This document shows, one piece after another, positions 1 to 7,488 of a stretch of DNA of 14,801 bases. The stretch's first letter is position 1, and every line of letters begins with the position of its first letter. The notes beneath the pieces are model-generated. The model did not search any database, was not told where the DNA came from, and was given only the letters and a program-made list of their open reading frames with translations. Source of the DNA: an uncultured Clostridia bacterium (GTDB taxonomy: Bacteria; Bacillota; Clostridia; TANB77; CAG-508); assembly GCA_944393345.1 (NCBI GenBank), contig CALXZW010000025.1, positions 1 to 14,801 of the forward strand, given 5' to 3'. A program made the translations under genes and the position numbers.

Positions 1-233
1 ATCAAATAAATATAATATTTAAAACTAAACTCTTTTTTAAATTTATTTTTTAAAACATACATAAACACATCTTGTGTAATATCTTCCGCCTTTTGGTAAT
101 CTTTTATTATGTTATAAATGAAATACTGTATTTTATTCCTATACCTTTTATAAATTTCTTCAAAAGCCTGATTATCTCCTGTTAAATATTTATCATGTAA
201 TTCTTCGTCTTTATATTCTTTATATTTTTCCAT
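1..233 (-). CDS. RNA polymerase sigma factor, ECF-like, N-terminal part (runs off the window)
   Basis: The ATG is at 233-231 and the frame is open for 77 codons to the left edge, so the C-terminal part (region 4) is outside the window. The visible protein has the sigma-70 region 2 pattern: an acidic N-terminus (MEKYKEYKDEELHDKYLTGD), then NQAFEEIYKRY and a DYQKAEDITQDVFMYVL segment, which matches the core-binding and -10-recognition helices of ECF-type factors. A weak GTGAGAG ribosome binding site precedes the start. The family redirects RNA polymerase to a small regulon, often including its own gene. An ECF-like promoter (255-283) lies just upstream. No anti-sigma factor is visible. The gene is separated from its right-hand neighbour by a possible weak terminator. 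The family assignment is fairly secure; the regulon and inducing signal are unknown. Confidence 0.75.
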   Translation of the reverse strand, partial: MEKYKEYKDEELHDKYLTGDNQAFEEIYKRYRNKIQYFIYNIIKDYQKAEDITQDVFMYVLKNKFKKEFSFKYYIYL

Positions 234-254
234 TTTTACTCTCACTTTCAATTA

Positions 255-283
255 TATATACACATTAATTTAAAAAAAGTTTC
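255..283 (-). promoter_or_regulatory. Possible ECF-type autoregulatory promoter
   Basis: On the - strand, TGAAAC followed by a T run (GAAAC at 283-279) is the usual -35 pattern of ECF promoters. About 15 nt downstream lies GTGTATATA (TGTATATA at 262-255), where ECF promoters often have CGTC or CGTAT. It sits directly upstream of the sigma gene, which suggests autoregulation. The -10 match is imperfect, so this is an inference. Confidence 0.35.
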
Positions 284-289
284 ATTTAT

Positions 290-327
290 ATAATAACAAA
301 AATAACAGACATTATCTACTTGTCTGC
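290..327 (-). terminator. Weak intrinsic terminator after the two-helix membrane protein
   Basis: Downstream of the stop at 356, the - strand forms a 5-bp GC-containing stem (CAGAC at 306-310 with GTCTG at 322-326) and an 11-nt loop, followed by TTATTTTTG. The stem is short, so read-through into the sigma gene is plausible. Confidence 0.35.
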
Positions 328-355
328 CATTTTTATATTATCTCTATTAAATTTA

Positions 356-814
356 TTATTTTTCCTCTTGATTATCTATTATATAAATTTCCCTTGAAAT
401 TTTGTTTCTTATTGCATTCAGTACTATACATATAAATAATAATATAACATCTATAAAAGTGTAAAAACCTGCTTCACTATATCCATTATTTTTTATATAA
501 TCTTTTAAATTATATAAGCTATCATCATAAATTTCTATTTCTTTACCATCTTTATAATATAGTGTAAATTCAAAATCATTAAAATTCATAAAAAATTTTA
601 TTTTTTTTAACTCATTAATATCATTTGTTTTATTATAATATTTACTTTCTTTCAATATATTTTCTACTACTTTTTTATTTTTTTCATTAATATTTACTAT
701 ACTCTTTCCAATTCCTTTAAAAATAAAATAAATATTAAAAAATGCATAAAAAATTAACAAAGTAATAATTATTATTACAAATAATTCTAATGTCACTAAT
801 GTTTGTCTTTTCAT
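356..814 (-). CDS. Hypothetical two-helix membrane protein (152 aa)
   Basis: No family is recognised. The protein has a hydrophobic helix at about residues 9-33 (LFVIIIITLLIFYAFFNIYF). A Lys/Asn-rich region of about 80 residues follows, then a second helix at about 113-134 (FIDVILLFICIVLNAI) and a short polar tail. This suggests a membrane protein with a middle domain of about 80 residues on one side of the membrane. A TGGAGAA ribosome binding site lies 7 nt before the ATG. The gene begins 24 nt downstream of the DUF308 gene stop, so the two are probably co-transcribed. Codon use matches its neighbours. Position downstream of a TetR gene raises the possibility of a stress or drug-responsive operon, but nothing in the sequence shows this. 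Confidence 0.6.
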   Translation of the reverse strand: MKRQTLVTLELFVIIIITLLIFYAFFNIYFIFKGIGKSIVNINEKNKKVVENILKESKYYNKTNDINELKKIKFFMNFNDFEFTLYYKDGKEIEIYDDSLYNLKDYIKNNGYSEAGFYTFIDVILLFICIVLNAIRNKISREIYIIDNQEEK

Positions 815-838
815 ATATTAATTCTCCATTTATATTCG

Positions 839-1369
839 CTATTTAAAACTCTCTATTTTTTTCATAAAAATAACATTTTCTATTATATTAACAATTCCAT
901 AAACAGATATTATTAAACCTATTGTCTGTAATATTGCACCTGTATTTATTAAAATATATATACCTGCAATAATAGTTAAAAAAGACAAAATTACTGATAA
1001 TAGCCATAATCTAGAATGCAATTCTTTCCACACTACTGTTGTTTGCAAATTCATAATTCCACTATAAATTATCCAAATTGCTATTAATATTCTAAATACA
1101 GATAATATTACATCTGAACAAAAGACTATAACTATACCTGATATTATTAATAAAATTGCTATTCCTAATAAATAATTATTATCTCTACTTCCTGAATAGT
1201 AATCTACTAATCTAAAAATTCCTATTATTAGTGCGATTCCACCTAATATAAATGAAATAATAGACACTACTGCTTCTGGTTTGATAAATAAGAATGCTCC
1301 AAACATTATAAATATTATTGAAATTATTATGTCTGTCCAACTTGATTTTTTTAAAAATTTTTCTAACAT
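839..1369 (-). CDS. DUF308 / HdeD-family membrane protein (176 aa)
   Basis: The chain is almost entirely hydrophobic, with about six helices (roughly residues 13-33, 35-53, 66-84, 90-108, 120-138 and 146-166) separated by very short loops. The pattern of a helix pair, Gly-rich turns (ILGGIALIIGIFRL, ISGIVIV, YSGIMNLQ) and a repeated two-helix unit is typical of the DUF308/HdeD family, whose E. coli member is linked to acid resistance. The molecular function of the clostridial members is not known. The start is supported by AAGGGAT upstream of the ATG. It lies 75 nt downstream of the TetR gene and 24 nt upstream of the two-helix protein. This organisation suggests TetR could control both, but no second copy of the TetR operator is seen at 1370-1444. 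Confidence 0.75.
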   Translation of the reverse strand: MLEKFLKKSSWTDIIISIIFIMFGAFLFIKPEAVVSIISFILGGIALIIGIFRLVDYYSGSRDNNYLLGIAILLIISGIVIVFCSDVILSVFRILIAIWIIYSGIMNLQTTVVWKELHSRLWLLSVILSFLTIIAGIYILINTGAILQTIGLIISVYGIVNIIENVIFMKKIESFK

Positions 1370-1444
1370 AAAAATCCCTTCTTTCTTAATTTATACTATA
1401 ACTATATCACAATACTTTTAGTTTGCATATATTTTACACTATTG

Positions 1445-2044
1445 CTATTTACTTTTTTTCTTTAACATTCCTCTTTTTAATATTTCTAATTCATTTTCTA
1501 ATATATCTTTTCCTTTTTCTTTAGTCATCTTTTTTGAAATCACTTCAATACTTATTGTCCTTGTAATAGTTGATATAATTCTCATTATATATTTTATATC
1601 ATCTTGATTTTTTATATCTAACATTTCTATATTTATACTATCATCAATTTTGCATTCTTTTTCTTCTTGAAAAATATTAATATTGTTTTTCTTTAATTCA
1701 TCTAACACATTTTTATACAAATTCAACTTGTCTTCTTCTTTACTTTTATTTGTTAAGTATTCATAAATATCTATTGAAGTCTCAAATATATCTCCTCTAT
1801 TTTTCAAAAGAAATTCTTTCATTATTTCTTTTTCTCTTTTCATGTATTTTTGAAGAATATATTTAATTGCATCTTCTTTATCTTCAAAATATTGATAAAA
1901 ACTTCCTCTAGGTATTTGTGCATATTCAACTATATTACTAATGGATGCTTTTTCAAAACTTGTATTACTAAATTCTTTTTCTATTGCTTGTTCAATTTTT
2001 TGTTTTTTTTCACTATTTAAATTAATAAATGTTTTTTTAGGCAT
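1445..2044 (-). CDS. TetR/AcrR-family transcriptional regulator (199 aa)
   Basis: The N-terminal helix-turn-helix is clear. Residues 12-26 form the first helix, followed by the F-x-x-A-S-I-S-N-I-V segment (30-39). The recognition helix is IPRGSFYQYFEDKEDAI (44-60), with the signature G-S-F-Y-x-Y-F of TetR proteins. Residues 65-199 are a poorly conserved, helical, ligand-binding and dimerisation domain, which gives no clue to the ligand. Total length is usual for the family. A very strong ribosome binding site, AAAGGAGG, precedes the ATG. The promoter (2084-2112) and a 13-bp palindrome directly after its -10 element (2063-2075) indicate autorepression. The two membrane protein genes downstream are the likeliest other targets, read through from the same promoter. 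The family is certain; the inducer is unknown. Confidence 0.88.
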   Translation of the reverse strand: MPKKTFINLNSEKKQKIEQAIEKEFSNTSFEKASISNIVEYAQIPRGSFYQYFEDKEDAIKYILQKYMKREKEIMKEFLLKNRGDIFETSIDIYEYLTNKSKEEDKLNLYKNVLDELKKNNINIFQEEKECKIDDSINIEMLDIKNQDDIKYIMRIISTITRTISIEVISKKMTKEKGKDILENELEILKRGMLKKKSK

Positions 2045-2062
2045 TTAATCCAACCTCCTTTG

Positions 2063-2075
2063 TGACACTTTGTCA
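2063..2075. promoter_or_regulatory. Palindromic operator, probably for the TetR-family regulator
   Basis: TGACA-CTT-TGTCA is a perfect 5-bp inverted repeat with a 3-nt centre. It lies 8 nt downstream of the -10 element of the TetR gene promoter and just before its ribosome binding site, so a bound dimer would block initiation. The position is typical for TetR autoregulation, but the site is shorter than many TetR operators. Confidence 0.5.
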
Positions 2076-2083
2076 TCGTTATA

Positions 2084-2112
2084 ATTTTATACCACAAATA
2101 TATTTTTGTCAA
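2084..2112 (-). promoter_or_regulatory. Sigma-A promoter of the TetR regulator gene
   Basis: On the - strand a perfect -35 TTGACA (2112-2107), a 17-bp spacer and a -10 TAAAAT (2089-2084) match the vegetative consensus. The promoter begins directly after the L32 terminator, so the TetR gene is a separate transcription unit. Confidence 0.75.
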
Positions 2113-2124
2113 TGTCTGTAAGCA

Positions 2125-2154
2125 AACAAAAAAGCACTTGATAATTCAAGTACT
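2125..2154 (-). terminator. Intrinsic terminator of rpmF
   Basis: After the rpmF stop, the - strand carries AGTACTTG (2154-2147), a 6-nt loop and CAAGTGCT (2140-2133). This is an 8-bp stem with one G-U pair, followed directly by a TTTTTTGTTT tract. It is a textbook Rho-independent terminator. Confidence 0.85.
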
Positions 2155-2161
2155 TTCTAAA

Positions 2162-2353
2162 TTATGCATTTTCAGTTTCTTTTTTTGCAACAACTTCTTT
2201 TCCATCATAGTAACCACAGTTTTTGCAAACTCTATGTGGCATTACTGGTTCATGACAATGTGGACATGTTGCTAATGTTGGTTTTTCTTTTTTCCATGTT
2301 GATCTTTTTAAATGTGTTCTTGCTTTTGACCATCTTCTTTTTGGTTGTGCCAT
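2162..2353 (-). CDS. rpmF: Ribosomal protein L32 (bL32, 63 aa)
   Basis: The product begins MAQPKRRWSKARTHLKRS and carries a zinc ribbon CPHC...CKNC (four cysteines), the standard zinc-binding form of bL32, which sits near the peptidyl-transferase centre of the large subunit. I chose the ATG at 2353-2351: a GAGGGGGG ribosome binding site lies just before it. The longer frame, from 2374, would translate that site itself into MSEGGIR. The length of 63 residues is usual. The gene has its own consensus promoter (2425-2453) and terminator, so it is monocistronic. The usual clostridial neighbour, a DUF177/YceD gene upstream, is absent. Confidence 0.96.
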   Translation of the reverse strand: MAQPKRRWSKARTHLKRSTWKKEKPTLATCPHCHEPVMPHRVCKNCGYYDGKEVVAKKETENA

Positions 2354-2374
2354 TCTAATTCCCCCCTCGCTCAA

Positions 2375-2392
2375 AGATATATGTATATATCT
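2375..2392. repeat. Palindrome in the rpmF 5' leader
   Basis: AGATATAT-GT-ATATATCT is an 8-bp perfect inverted repeat with a 2-nt centre. It lies in the untranslated leader, between the rpmF promoter and the GAGGGGGG ribosome binding site. It could bind a dimeric protein or form a weak AU hairpin near the ribosome binding site. No function is established. Confidence 0.4.
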
Positions 2393-2424
2393 ATTTCATT
2401 TTTATTATTTTTAAGTACTATAAA

Positions 2425-2453
2425 ATTATACAAGTATTTTCTTTTTTTGTCAA
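2425..2453 (-). promoter_or_regulatory. Consensus sigma-A promoter of rpmF
   Basis: Perfect -35 TTGACA (2453-2448), exactly 17 bp, then perfect -10 TATAAT (2430-2425) on the - strand, about 70-95 nt upstream of the L32 start. This is the strongest promoter match in the window, as expected for a ribosomal protein gene. Confidence 0.88.
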
Positions 2454-2471
2454 TAGTTGCATTTTGATTAT

Positions 2472-3008
2472 TTACAATATTTTATATAAAATTCTTTTAA
2501 TTTCTTTTTTGTCAATGTTTGATTTATTCCATCGTTTGCTACTCCGTGTTAAAACTTCAGTTATAAATTTTGCTGTTTTTTCATTTATTTTTGTTTTTTC
2601 TTTCTCTTTAATCCAATATTCTAATTCATATTCTTTTGTAAAGTTTTTTCCCATATATACCATACCTGCTGCTAATTTATCACATACCATTTCCACTGCA
2701 TATTTATATGGAATAACTGGGTTCTTATCTGGTGCATTTTCATCTACCCAATATTCTGCATGATGTTTATTTCTTCCTTTATGATGTAACCAAGCTAATG
2801 AATATCCATTTTTATTTTTAGCCTCTGTTATTGGTGAATGTGTACCAACATAATATTTTACACCTTCTAAAAATTCTGTTGGAGAATACTTTGATAAATC
2901 ATGTAATATTCCTCTAAGTGGCTCACCAACTTTACAACATAATTTAAAAACAATCCATCTATGTTTAGTTATTAAATAAAAATGTTTGAAAATATTTTTA
3001 AATTTCAT
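2472..3008 (-). CDS. DUF5662-family protein, HD-like (178 aa in the zero frame; C-terminus possibly frameshifted)
   Basis: The protein has the DUF5662 signature of clustered histidines: GILHDLSKYSPTEF (His36-Asp37), LAWLHHKGRNKHHAEYW (His75, His76, His82, His83) and the VEMVCDKLAAG segment. The HD and HH pairs suggest metal binding, as in HD-type hydrolases, but no reaction is known. An AAGGTGA ribosome binding site precedes the ATG, and the gene starts 24 nt after the mutS stop, so it is the last gene of the miaB-mutS operon. Codon 155 is CGG (2546-2544), one of only three in-frame CGG codons in the window. Zero-frame translation then gives SSKRWNKSNIDKK and stops at 2472. A +1 shift gives GVANDGINQTLTKKKLKEFY, ending at 2468. 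From memory of the family, a Gly-containing helix follows this point, which favours the shifted end. Confidence 0.8.
   Translation of the reverse strand: MKFKNIFKHFYLITKHRWIVFKLCCKVGEPLRGILHDLSKYSPTEFLEGVKYYVGTHSPITEAKNKNGYSLAWLHHKGRNKHHAEYWVDENAPDKNPVIPYKYAVEMVCDKLAAGMVYMGKNFTKEYELEYWIKEKEKTKINEKTAKFITEVLTRSSKRWNKSNIDKKEIKRILYKIL
2543..2546 (-). other. Possible +1 recoding site (CGGA) in the DUF5662 gene
   Basis: The in-frame codon CGG (2546-2544) is preceded by ACA and followed by AGT AGC. No zero-frame stop follows at once, unlike the two other sites. Skipping one base opens a 25-residue tail of similar length in the +1 frame, ending with TAA at 2470-2468. The evidence is comparative only, and weaker than for murI and the radical SAM gene. 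Confidence 0.45.
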
Positions 3009-3032
3009 ACTTCACCTTCTATTTTTATTTTA

Positions 3033-5648
3033 CTATTTCATTTTTTCTTTTATTCTAACCAAAGTATTTAGTGCATCTATTGGTGTTAATTCATTTAAAT
3101 TAATTTTATCAATTTCATGAGCTATTTCTGCTAATTTGTAATTGAACATATCAAATTGCCCTTCTACTTGCTTTTTATCTTGCCTTTCTTGTTTTTTATC
3201 ATTTAAAATATTTTTTCTTTCTAGAGAACGTAAAATTTCATTTGCTTTTTGTGTTACAATTTTTGGAACTCCTGCTAATCTTGCAACATGAATACCATAA
3301 CTTTCATCAGTTCCGCCTCTTACAATTTTTCTTAGAAATATTATATCTTCACCTTTTTCTTTTACTGCTATTGAATAATTTTTTATTCCTTCTAGTTTTT
3401 CTTCTAATCCAATTAATTCATGATAATGTGTTGCAAATAATGTTTTAGCACCACATTTTTCTTTATTCGCAATAAATTCAGCTACTGCCCAAGCAATTGA
3501 TAAACCATCATATGTTGAAGTTCCTCTACCTATTTCATCTAATATTACTAAACTATTAGGAGTTGCTTCTTTTAATATTGTTGCTACTTCCATCATTTCA
3601 ACCATAAAAGTACTTTGTCCCATACTTAAATCATCTGATGCTCCAACTCTTGTAAAAATTTTATCAACTACACCTATTTTTGCTGTTGTTGCTGGTACAA
3701 AACTTCCTACTTGTGCCATTAATGTTATTAGTGCAACTTGCCTCATATATGTAGATTTTCCAGCCATATTAGGTCCTGTTATTATTGATAAGCGATTTTC
3801 ATCTTTATCTAAATATGTATCATTTTCTACAAAACTTCCTGCACCTAATATTTTTTCTATTACAGGATGTCTTCCGTTTTTTATATCAATAACACCTGTA
3901 TTATTAACTTCTGGCATACAATAGTTCATATCTTCTGCAACTTGTGAAAATGATGATATAACATCTAATGTTGATATTACTTCACTAGTTCTTTGCAATC
4001 GTTTAATATTTTTTGAAATTTCTTCTCTTATTTTAGTAAATACATTATATTCTAGCGATACAACTCTTTCTTCTGCTCCTAAAATTTGATTTTCTAAACT
4101 TTTTAATTCTTCTGTAATATATCTCTCTGCATTTGTTAATGTTTGTTTTCTAATATATCTATCTGGTACTTGGTCTAAATTTGATTTTGTAACTTCTATA
4201 AAATATCCAAATACTTTATTAAAACCTATTTTTAGATTTTTTATATTAGTTTTTTCTTTTTCTTCCACTTCTAATTTTATAAGCCAATTTTTTCCTTCTG
4301 TTTGAGCTGTTTTTAATTTATCAATTTCAGAATCATAGCCTAATTTTATTATTCCACCATCTTTTACTGTCATAGGTGGATCTTCTACTATTGCCTTATC
4401 TATTAATTCATAAATATCTTGTAACTCATCTAGTTTTTCATATAATTCTTTTAATAATGTTGATTTACAGGTTTTTAATATATTTTTTACCTCTGGCAAT
4501 TTTTGTAAAGAATTTTTTAATGTTATCATATCTCTAGCATTAGCATTTCCATATGCCATTTTTCCCGCTAATCTTTCTATATCATAAACTTTTTTTAATG
4601 CTTCTATTATATCTCCTCTTTTTATAATATCATCTTTTAATTCTTTCACTGCATCTAATCTTTTATTAATTTCTAAGACATCTACTAAAGGATCACTTAA
4701 CCATCTTCTTAATAATCTTGCTCCCATTGAAGTAGAAGTTTTATCTAGTACCCATAAAAGTGTTCCTTTTTTTGATTTATCCCTCATTTTTTCTGTTATT
4801 TCTAAATTTCTTCTTGCATTTATATCTAAAGCCATGTATCTAGAAATAGTATAAATTATAATTTTGTTTATGTGGTCTAAATTTGTTTTTTGAGTTTCTT
4901 CTATATATTGTGTTAATGCATTTATTGATGCTAAAGCTAATGTTTTTTCTTTAATATCCTCAATTTCTTTTCCATAACTATCAAATATATTAAATCTAAG
5001 ATTTATATTATTTATGTTTGTATCAAAATATTTGTCATTGTATCTTGTTATATAAACATTTTCAAATCTTTCTTTTATTTTATCTATCTCTTCATTACAG
5101 TCTGATAGCATCGAATTTATAACTAATTCTGATGGTGAGTATCTTGCAATTTCATCTAATACCATTGGAAAGTTTTGTGTATCTTTTATTTCAGCAGAAT
5201 AAAATTCTCCTGTTGATATATCACAAATACTTATCCCAAAATATATTCCCGCTTTATATATTGACATTATATAGTTATTTTTTCTTTCTTCTAGCATATT
5301 ACTTTCAACTATAGTCCCAGGTGTAACTACCCTTATAACCCCTCTTTCAACAATACCCTTAGTTGTTTTAGGATCTGATAATTGTTCACATATTGCAACT
5401 TTATATCCTTTTGAAACTAATTTTGATATGTATATTTCGGCAGCATGATATGGAACCCCTGCCATAGGTGCTCTTTCTTCTCGACCACAATCTTTCCCTG
5501 TTAATGTTATTTCTAATTCTCTTGATGCAAGAATTGCATCATCAAAAAACATCTCATAAAAATCTCCTAATCTATAAAACAATATGCAATCTTTATATTG
5601 TTCTTTTGTTTCAAGATATCTTTGCATCATAGGTGAAAATTCTGACAT
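3033..5648 (-). CDS. mutS: DNA mismatch repair protein MutS (871 aa)
   Basis: Full-length MutS, the ATPase that finds mismatches and loops and recruits MutL. The mismatch-reading Phe-x-Glu is in GDFYEMFFDDA (Phe30, Glu32). Next come the connector, lever and clamp domains, and the ATPase domain, with Walker A GPNMAGKST near residue 624, Walker B VILDEIGRGTSTYDG and the FATHYHEL switch. The C-terminus, LNELTPIDALNTLVRIKEKMK-like, is the usual MutS end. I chose the ATG at 5648-5646 because GAAAGGAG (5663-5656) lies 7 nt upstream; an alternative start at 5672 would encode the ribosome binding site. The start lies inside the 3' end of miaB. mutL, often the next gene in Clostridia, is not here. CGT, CGC and CGA each occur in frame, but CGG never does. 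Confidence 0.97.
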   Translation of the reverse strand: MSEFSPMMQRYLETKEQYKDCILFYRLGDFYEMFFDDAILASRELEITLTGKDCGREERAPMAGVPYHAAEIYISKLVSKGYKVAICEQLSDPKTTKGIVERGVIRVVTPGTIVESNMLEERKNNYIMSIYKAGIYFGISICDISTGEFYSAEIKDTQNFPMVLDEIARYSPSELVINSMLSDCNEEIDKIKERFENVYITRYNDKYFDTNINNINLRFNIFDSYGKEIEDIKEKTLALASINALTQYIEETQKTNLDHINKIIIYTISRYMALDINARRNLEITEKMRDKSKKGTLLWVLDKTSTSMGARLLRRWLSDPLVDVLEINKRLDAVKELKDDIIKRGDIIEALKKVYDIERLAGKMAYGNANARDMITLKNSLQKLPEVKNILKTCKSTLLKELYEKLDELQDIYELIDKAIVEDPPMTVKDGGIIKLGYDSEIDKLKTAQTEGKNWLIKLEVEEKEKTNIKNLKIGFNKVFGYFIEVTKSNLDQVPDRYIRKQTLTNAERYITEELKSLENQILGAEERVVSLEYNVFTKIREEISKNIKRLQRTSEVISTLDVISSFSQVAEDMNYCMPEVNNTGVIDIKNGRHPVIEKILGAGSFVENDTYLDKDENRLSIITGPNMAGKSTYMRQVALITLMAQVGSFVPATTAKIGVVDKIFTRVGASDDLSMGQSTFMVEMMEVATILKEATPNSLVILDEIGRGTSTYDGLSIAWAVAEFIANKEKCGAKTLFATHYHELIGLEEKLEGIKNYSIAVKEKGEDIIFLRKIVRGGTDESYGIHVARLAGVPKIVTQKANEILRSLERKNILNDKKQERQDKKQVEGQFDMFNYKLAEIAHEIDKINLNELTPIDALNTLVRIKEKMK

Positions 5649-7060
5649 ATTTTTTCTCCTTTCAAATACCACATATGTTCAGAAACAATTTTTAATTCTA
5701 TTACATTGCCAATTAAATCTTTTTCTCCATCAAAAATAACTACCTTATTGCTATCTGTTCTCCCTGTTAATAGTTCTTTGTTATTTTTACTTTCTCCTTC
5801 GACTAAAACTTTCTGAATTGTTCCTACATATTTTTTGTTATTTTCTTCTATTTGATTTTCTACTAGTTTTTTTAATTTATCGAATCTTATATGTTTTATT
5901 TTCTCTGGCACCTGATTCTCCATTTTATCTCCTGGTGTTCCTACTCTTCTTGAATATATAAACATATATACTTGTTCAAATTTAACCTTTTCTACTACAT
6001 CTAGAGTGTCTTCGAATTCCTCATCTGTCTCTCCAGGAAATCCAACAATTATGTCTGTTGACAAAGTTAGATTTGGTATTTTATTTTTCATTTTTTCTAC
6101 TAAATTTAAATATTGCTCTTTGGTATATTTCCTATTCATTTCTTTTAGAACTTTTGTATTTCCTGATTGTAATGGCAAATGTATTAATTTGCATACTTTA
6201 TCACATTTACTAATTGCTTCAATTACATCATCTGTAAAATCTTTAGGATGTGGTGATACAAATCTTATCCTCTCTATTCCTGGTATTTTGTTAATAGCGA
6301 TTAATAATGTTGCAAATGAGTTTACTCCTTCATATTCTTCAAACTGTATATTTTTTTCCTTTTCTACTCTTAAATATGAATTAACATTTTGTCCTAACAA
6401 AGTTACTTCTTTATATCCTTTTTGTGCTAAATCTTTTATTTCATCTAATATATCTTTAGGTTTTCTACTTCTTTCTCTTCCTCTTACATATGGTACTATA
6501 CAATAACTACAAAAATTATTGCACCCATTCATTATAGTTACAGAAGCTTTTATATTATTCTCTCTCTTTATTGGTAATCCTTCATATATTTCTCCATCAA
6601 TATCTAATATATCTTCAATTTTCTTTTTTTCGCTTAATGCTTTATATAAATCTTCTGGAAATCTATGAAGTGTATGTGTTCCAAATATAATATCTACAAA
6701 AGGATAACTTTCTTTTATTTTATCTGTTATATGTTTTTCTTGCATCATACAGCCACCTATTGCAATTATAATACCATTTTGTTCCTTTAATTTTTTTAGT
6801 TCTCCTAATTTTCCAAATAATTTATCTTCTGCATTTTCTCTTACACAACAGGTATTAAATATCACCAAATCTGATTTTGCTTGTTCCTCTGTTTTTTCGT
6901 ATCCCATTTTTTCTGCCATTCCAGATAATTTTTCTGAATCATTTTCATTTAATTGACATCCCATTGTAAAAATTGAGAATTTCTGATTTTGATTTTTAAT
7001 CATTTCTTTTATTTTTTCCATATAAAATTTTTGATTTTGTATTTCTTCTTGTTTTTCCAC
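5627..7060 (-). CDS. miaB: tRNA-2-methylthio-N6-dimethylallyladenosine synthase MiaB (477 aa)
   Basis: This radical SAM methylthiotransferase adds the 2-methylthio group to i6A37 of tRNAs that read UNN codons. The order of domains is standard. The N-terminal UPF0004 domain has three cysteines that hold the auxiliary cluster (TMGCQLNENDS, Cys35; NTCCVRENA, about 70; IGGCMMQE, about 105). The radical SAM domain has GCNNFCSYCIVPYVRGRERSR (CxxxCxxC near 180-187), and a C-terminal TRAM domain follows (about 415-470). The start is GTG at 7060-7058, with GAAAGG about 12 nt upstream. An ATG at codon 14 has no ribosome binding site. The stop (TGA, 5629-5627) overlaps the mutS start by 22 nt, so the two are translationally linked. 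The N-terminal extension of about 25 residues before the first conserved segment is common in Clostridia. Confidence 0.96.
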   Translation of the reverse strand: MEKQEEIQNQKFYMEKIKEMIKNQNQKFSIFTMGCQLNENDSEKLSGMAEKMGYEKTEEQAKSDLVIFNTCCVRENAEDKLFGKLGELKKLKEQNGIIIAIGGCMMQEKHITDKIKESYPFVDIIFGTHTLHRFPEDLYKALSEKKKIEDILDIDGEIYEGLPIKRENNIKASVTIMNGCNNFCSYCIVPYVRGRERSRKPKDILDEIKDLAQKGYKEVTLLGQNVNSYLRVEKEKNIQFEEYEGVNSFATLLIAINKIPGIERIRFVSPHPKDFTDDVIEAISKCDKVCKLIHLPLQSGNTKVLKEMNRKYTKEQYLNLVEKMKNKIPNLTLSTDIIVGFPGETDEEFEDTLDVVEKVKFEQVYMFIYSRRVGTPGDKMENQVPEKIKHIRFDKLKKLVENQIEENNKKYVGTIQKVLVEGESKNNKELLTGRTDSNKVVIFDGEKDLIGNVIELKIVSEHMWYLKGEKICQNFHL

Positions 7061-7105
7061 TTTTTTACCAATCCTTTCAACTGTAAATCCTCTCTTTACT
7101 TGTAT

Positions 7106-7134
7106 ATTCTAATATATTTTGTCGTTTTTTGCAA
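7106..7134 (-). promoter_or_regulatory. Probable promoter of the miaB-mutS operon
   Basis: On the - strand, TTGCAA (7134-7129, 4 of 6 matches), a 17-bp spacer and TAGAAT (7111-7106, 5 of 6) lie between the rpmE terminator and miaB, about 45 nt before its start. Confidence 0.55.
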
Positions 7135-7181
7135 TATTTTTTTATTTTAGTTCTTATTGATTTTTTATCTTTTCTGAGCAC

Positions 7182-7207
7182 AAAAAAAATAGAGTAGTAT
7201 TCTACTC
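7182..7207 (-). terminator. Intrinsic terminator of rpmE
   Basis: Just after the rpmE stop, the - strand forms GAGTAG (7207-7202), the loop AATA and CTACTC (7197-7192). A run of eight T follows. The short 6-bp stem with a strong U tract fits Rho-independent termination. Confidence 0.78.
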
Positions 7208-7213
7208 ATATTT

Positions 7214-7414
7214 TTAAGCAAGACCATATTTTTTCTTAAATTTATCTGCTCTACCACCTACTGTATCTTTTCTAACATTTCCTGTATAATATGGATGGCA
7301 TTTAGAACATACGTCTACTTTTAAATCTTTTTTTGTTGAACCAACTTCTATTATGTTACCACATGCACATGTAATTGTTGTTTGGTTATATGCTGGATGT
7401 ATTCCTTCTTTCAT
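7214..7414 (-). CDS. rpmE: Ribosomal protein L31 (bL31, 66 aa)
   Basis: The product MKEGIHPAYNQTTITCACGN... is bL31. It has the zinc-binding cysteines CxC (16, 18) and CSKC (36, 39), so it is the zinc form (RpmE) rather than the zinc-free paralogue used under zinc starvation. bL31 bridges the two ribosomal subunits. The ending, VGGRADKFKKKYGLA, is typical and the length is normal. AGAGGTG precedes the ATG. It has its own promoter and a terminator directly after the stop. Its place upstream of miaB appears to be chance adjacency, not an operon. Confidence 0.96.
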   Translation of the reverse strand: MKEGIHPAYNQTTITCACGNIIEVGSTKKDLKVDVCSKCHPYYTGNVRKDTVGGRADKFKKKYGLA

Positions 7415-7459
7415 TTATGTTCACCTCTTTCTCAATTTTAAATAATTTGACTGCTTTTT

Positions 7460-7488
7460 ATATTATCACACTTTATATTTTTTTTCAA
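7460..7488 (-). promoter_or_regulatory. Probable promoter of rpmE
   Basis: On the - strand, TTGAAA (7488-7483), a 17-bp spacer and TAATAT (7465-7460). The alternative -10 GATAAT, preceded by TG (extended -10), overlaps it. The -35 overlaps the last codons of the upstream small membrane protein gene. Confidence 0.5.

Noticed and set aside
6006..6506. A 166-codon open frame on the + strand
   Set aside because: It is antisense to the radical SAM part of miaB, has no ribosome binding site and has the composition expected of a shadow frame.
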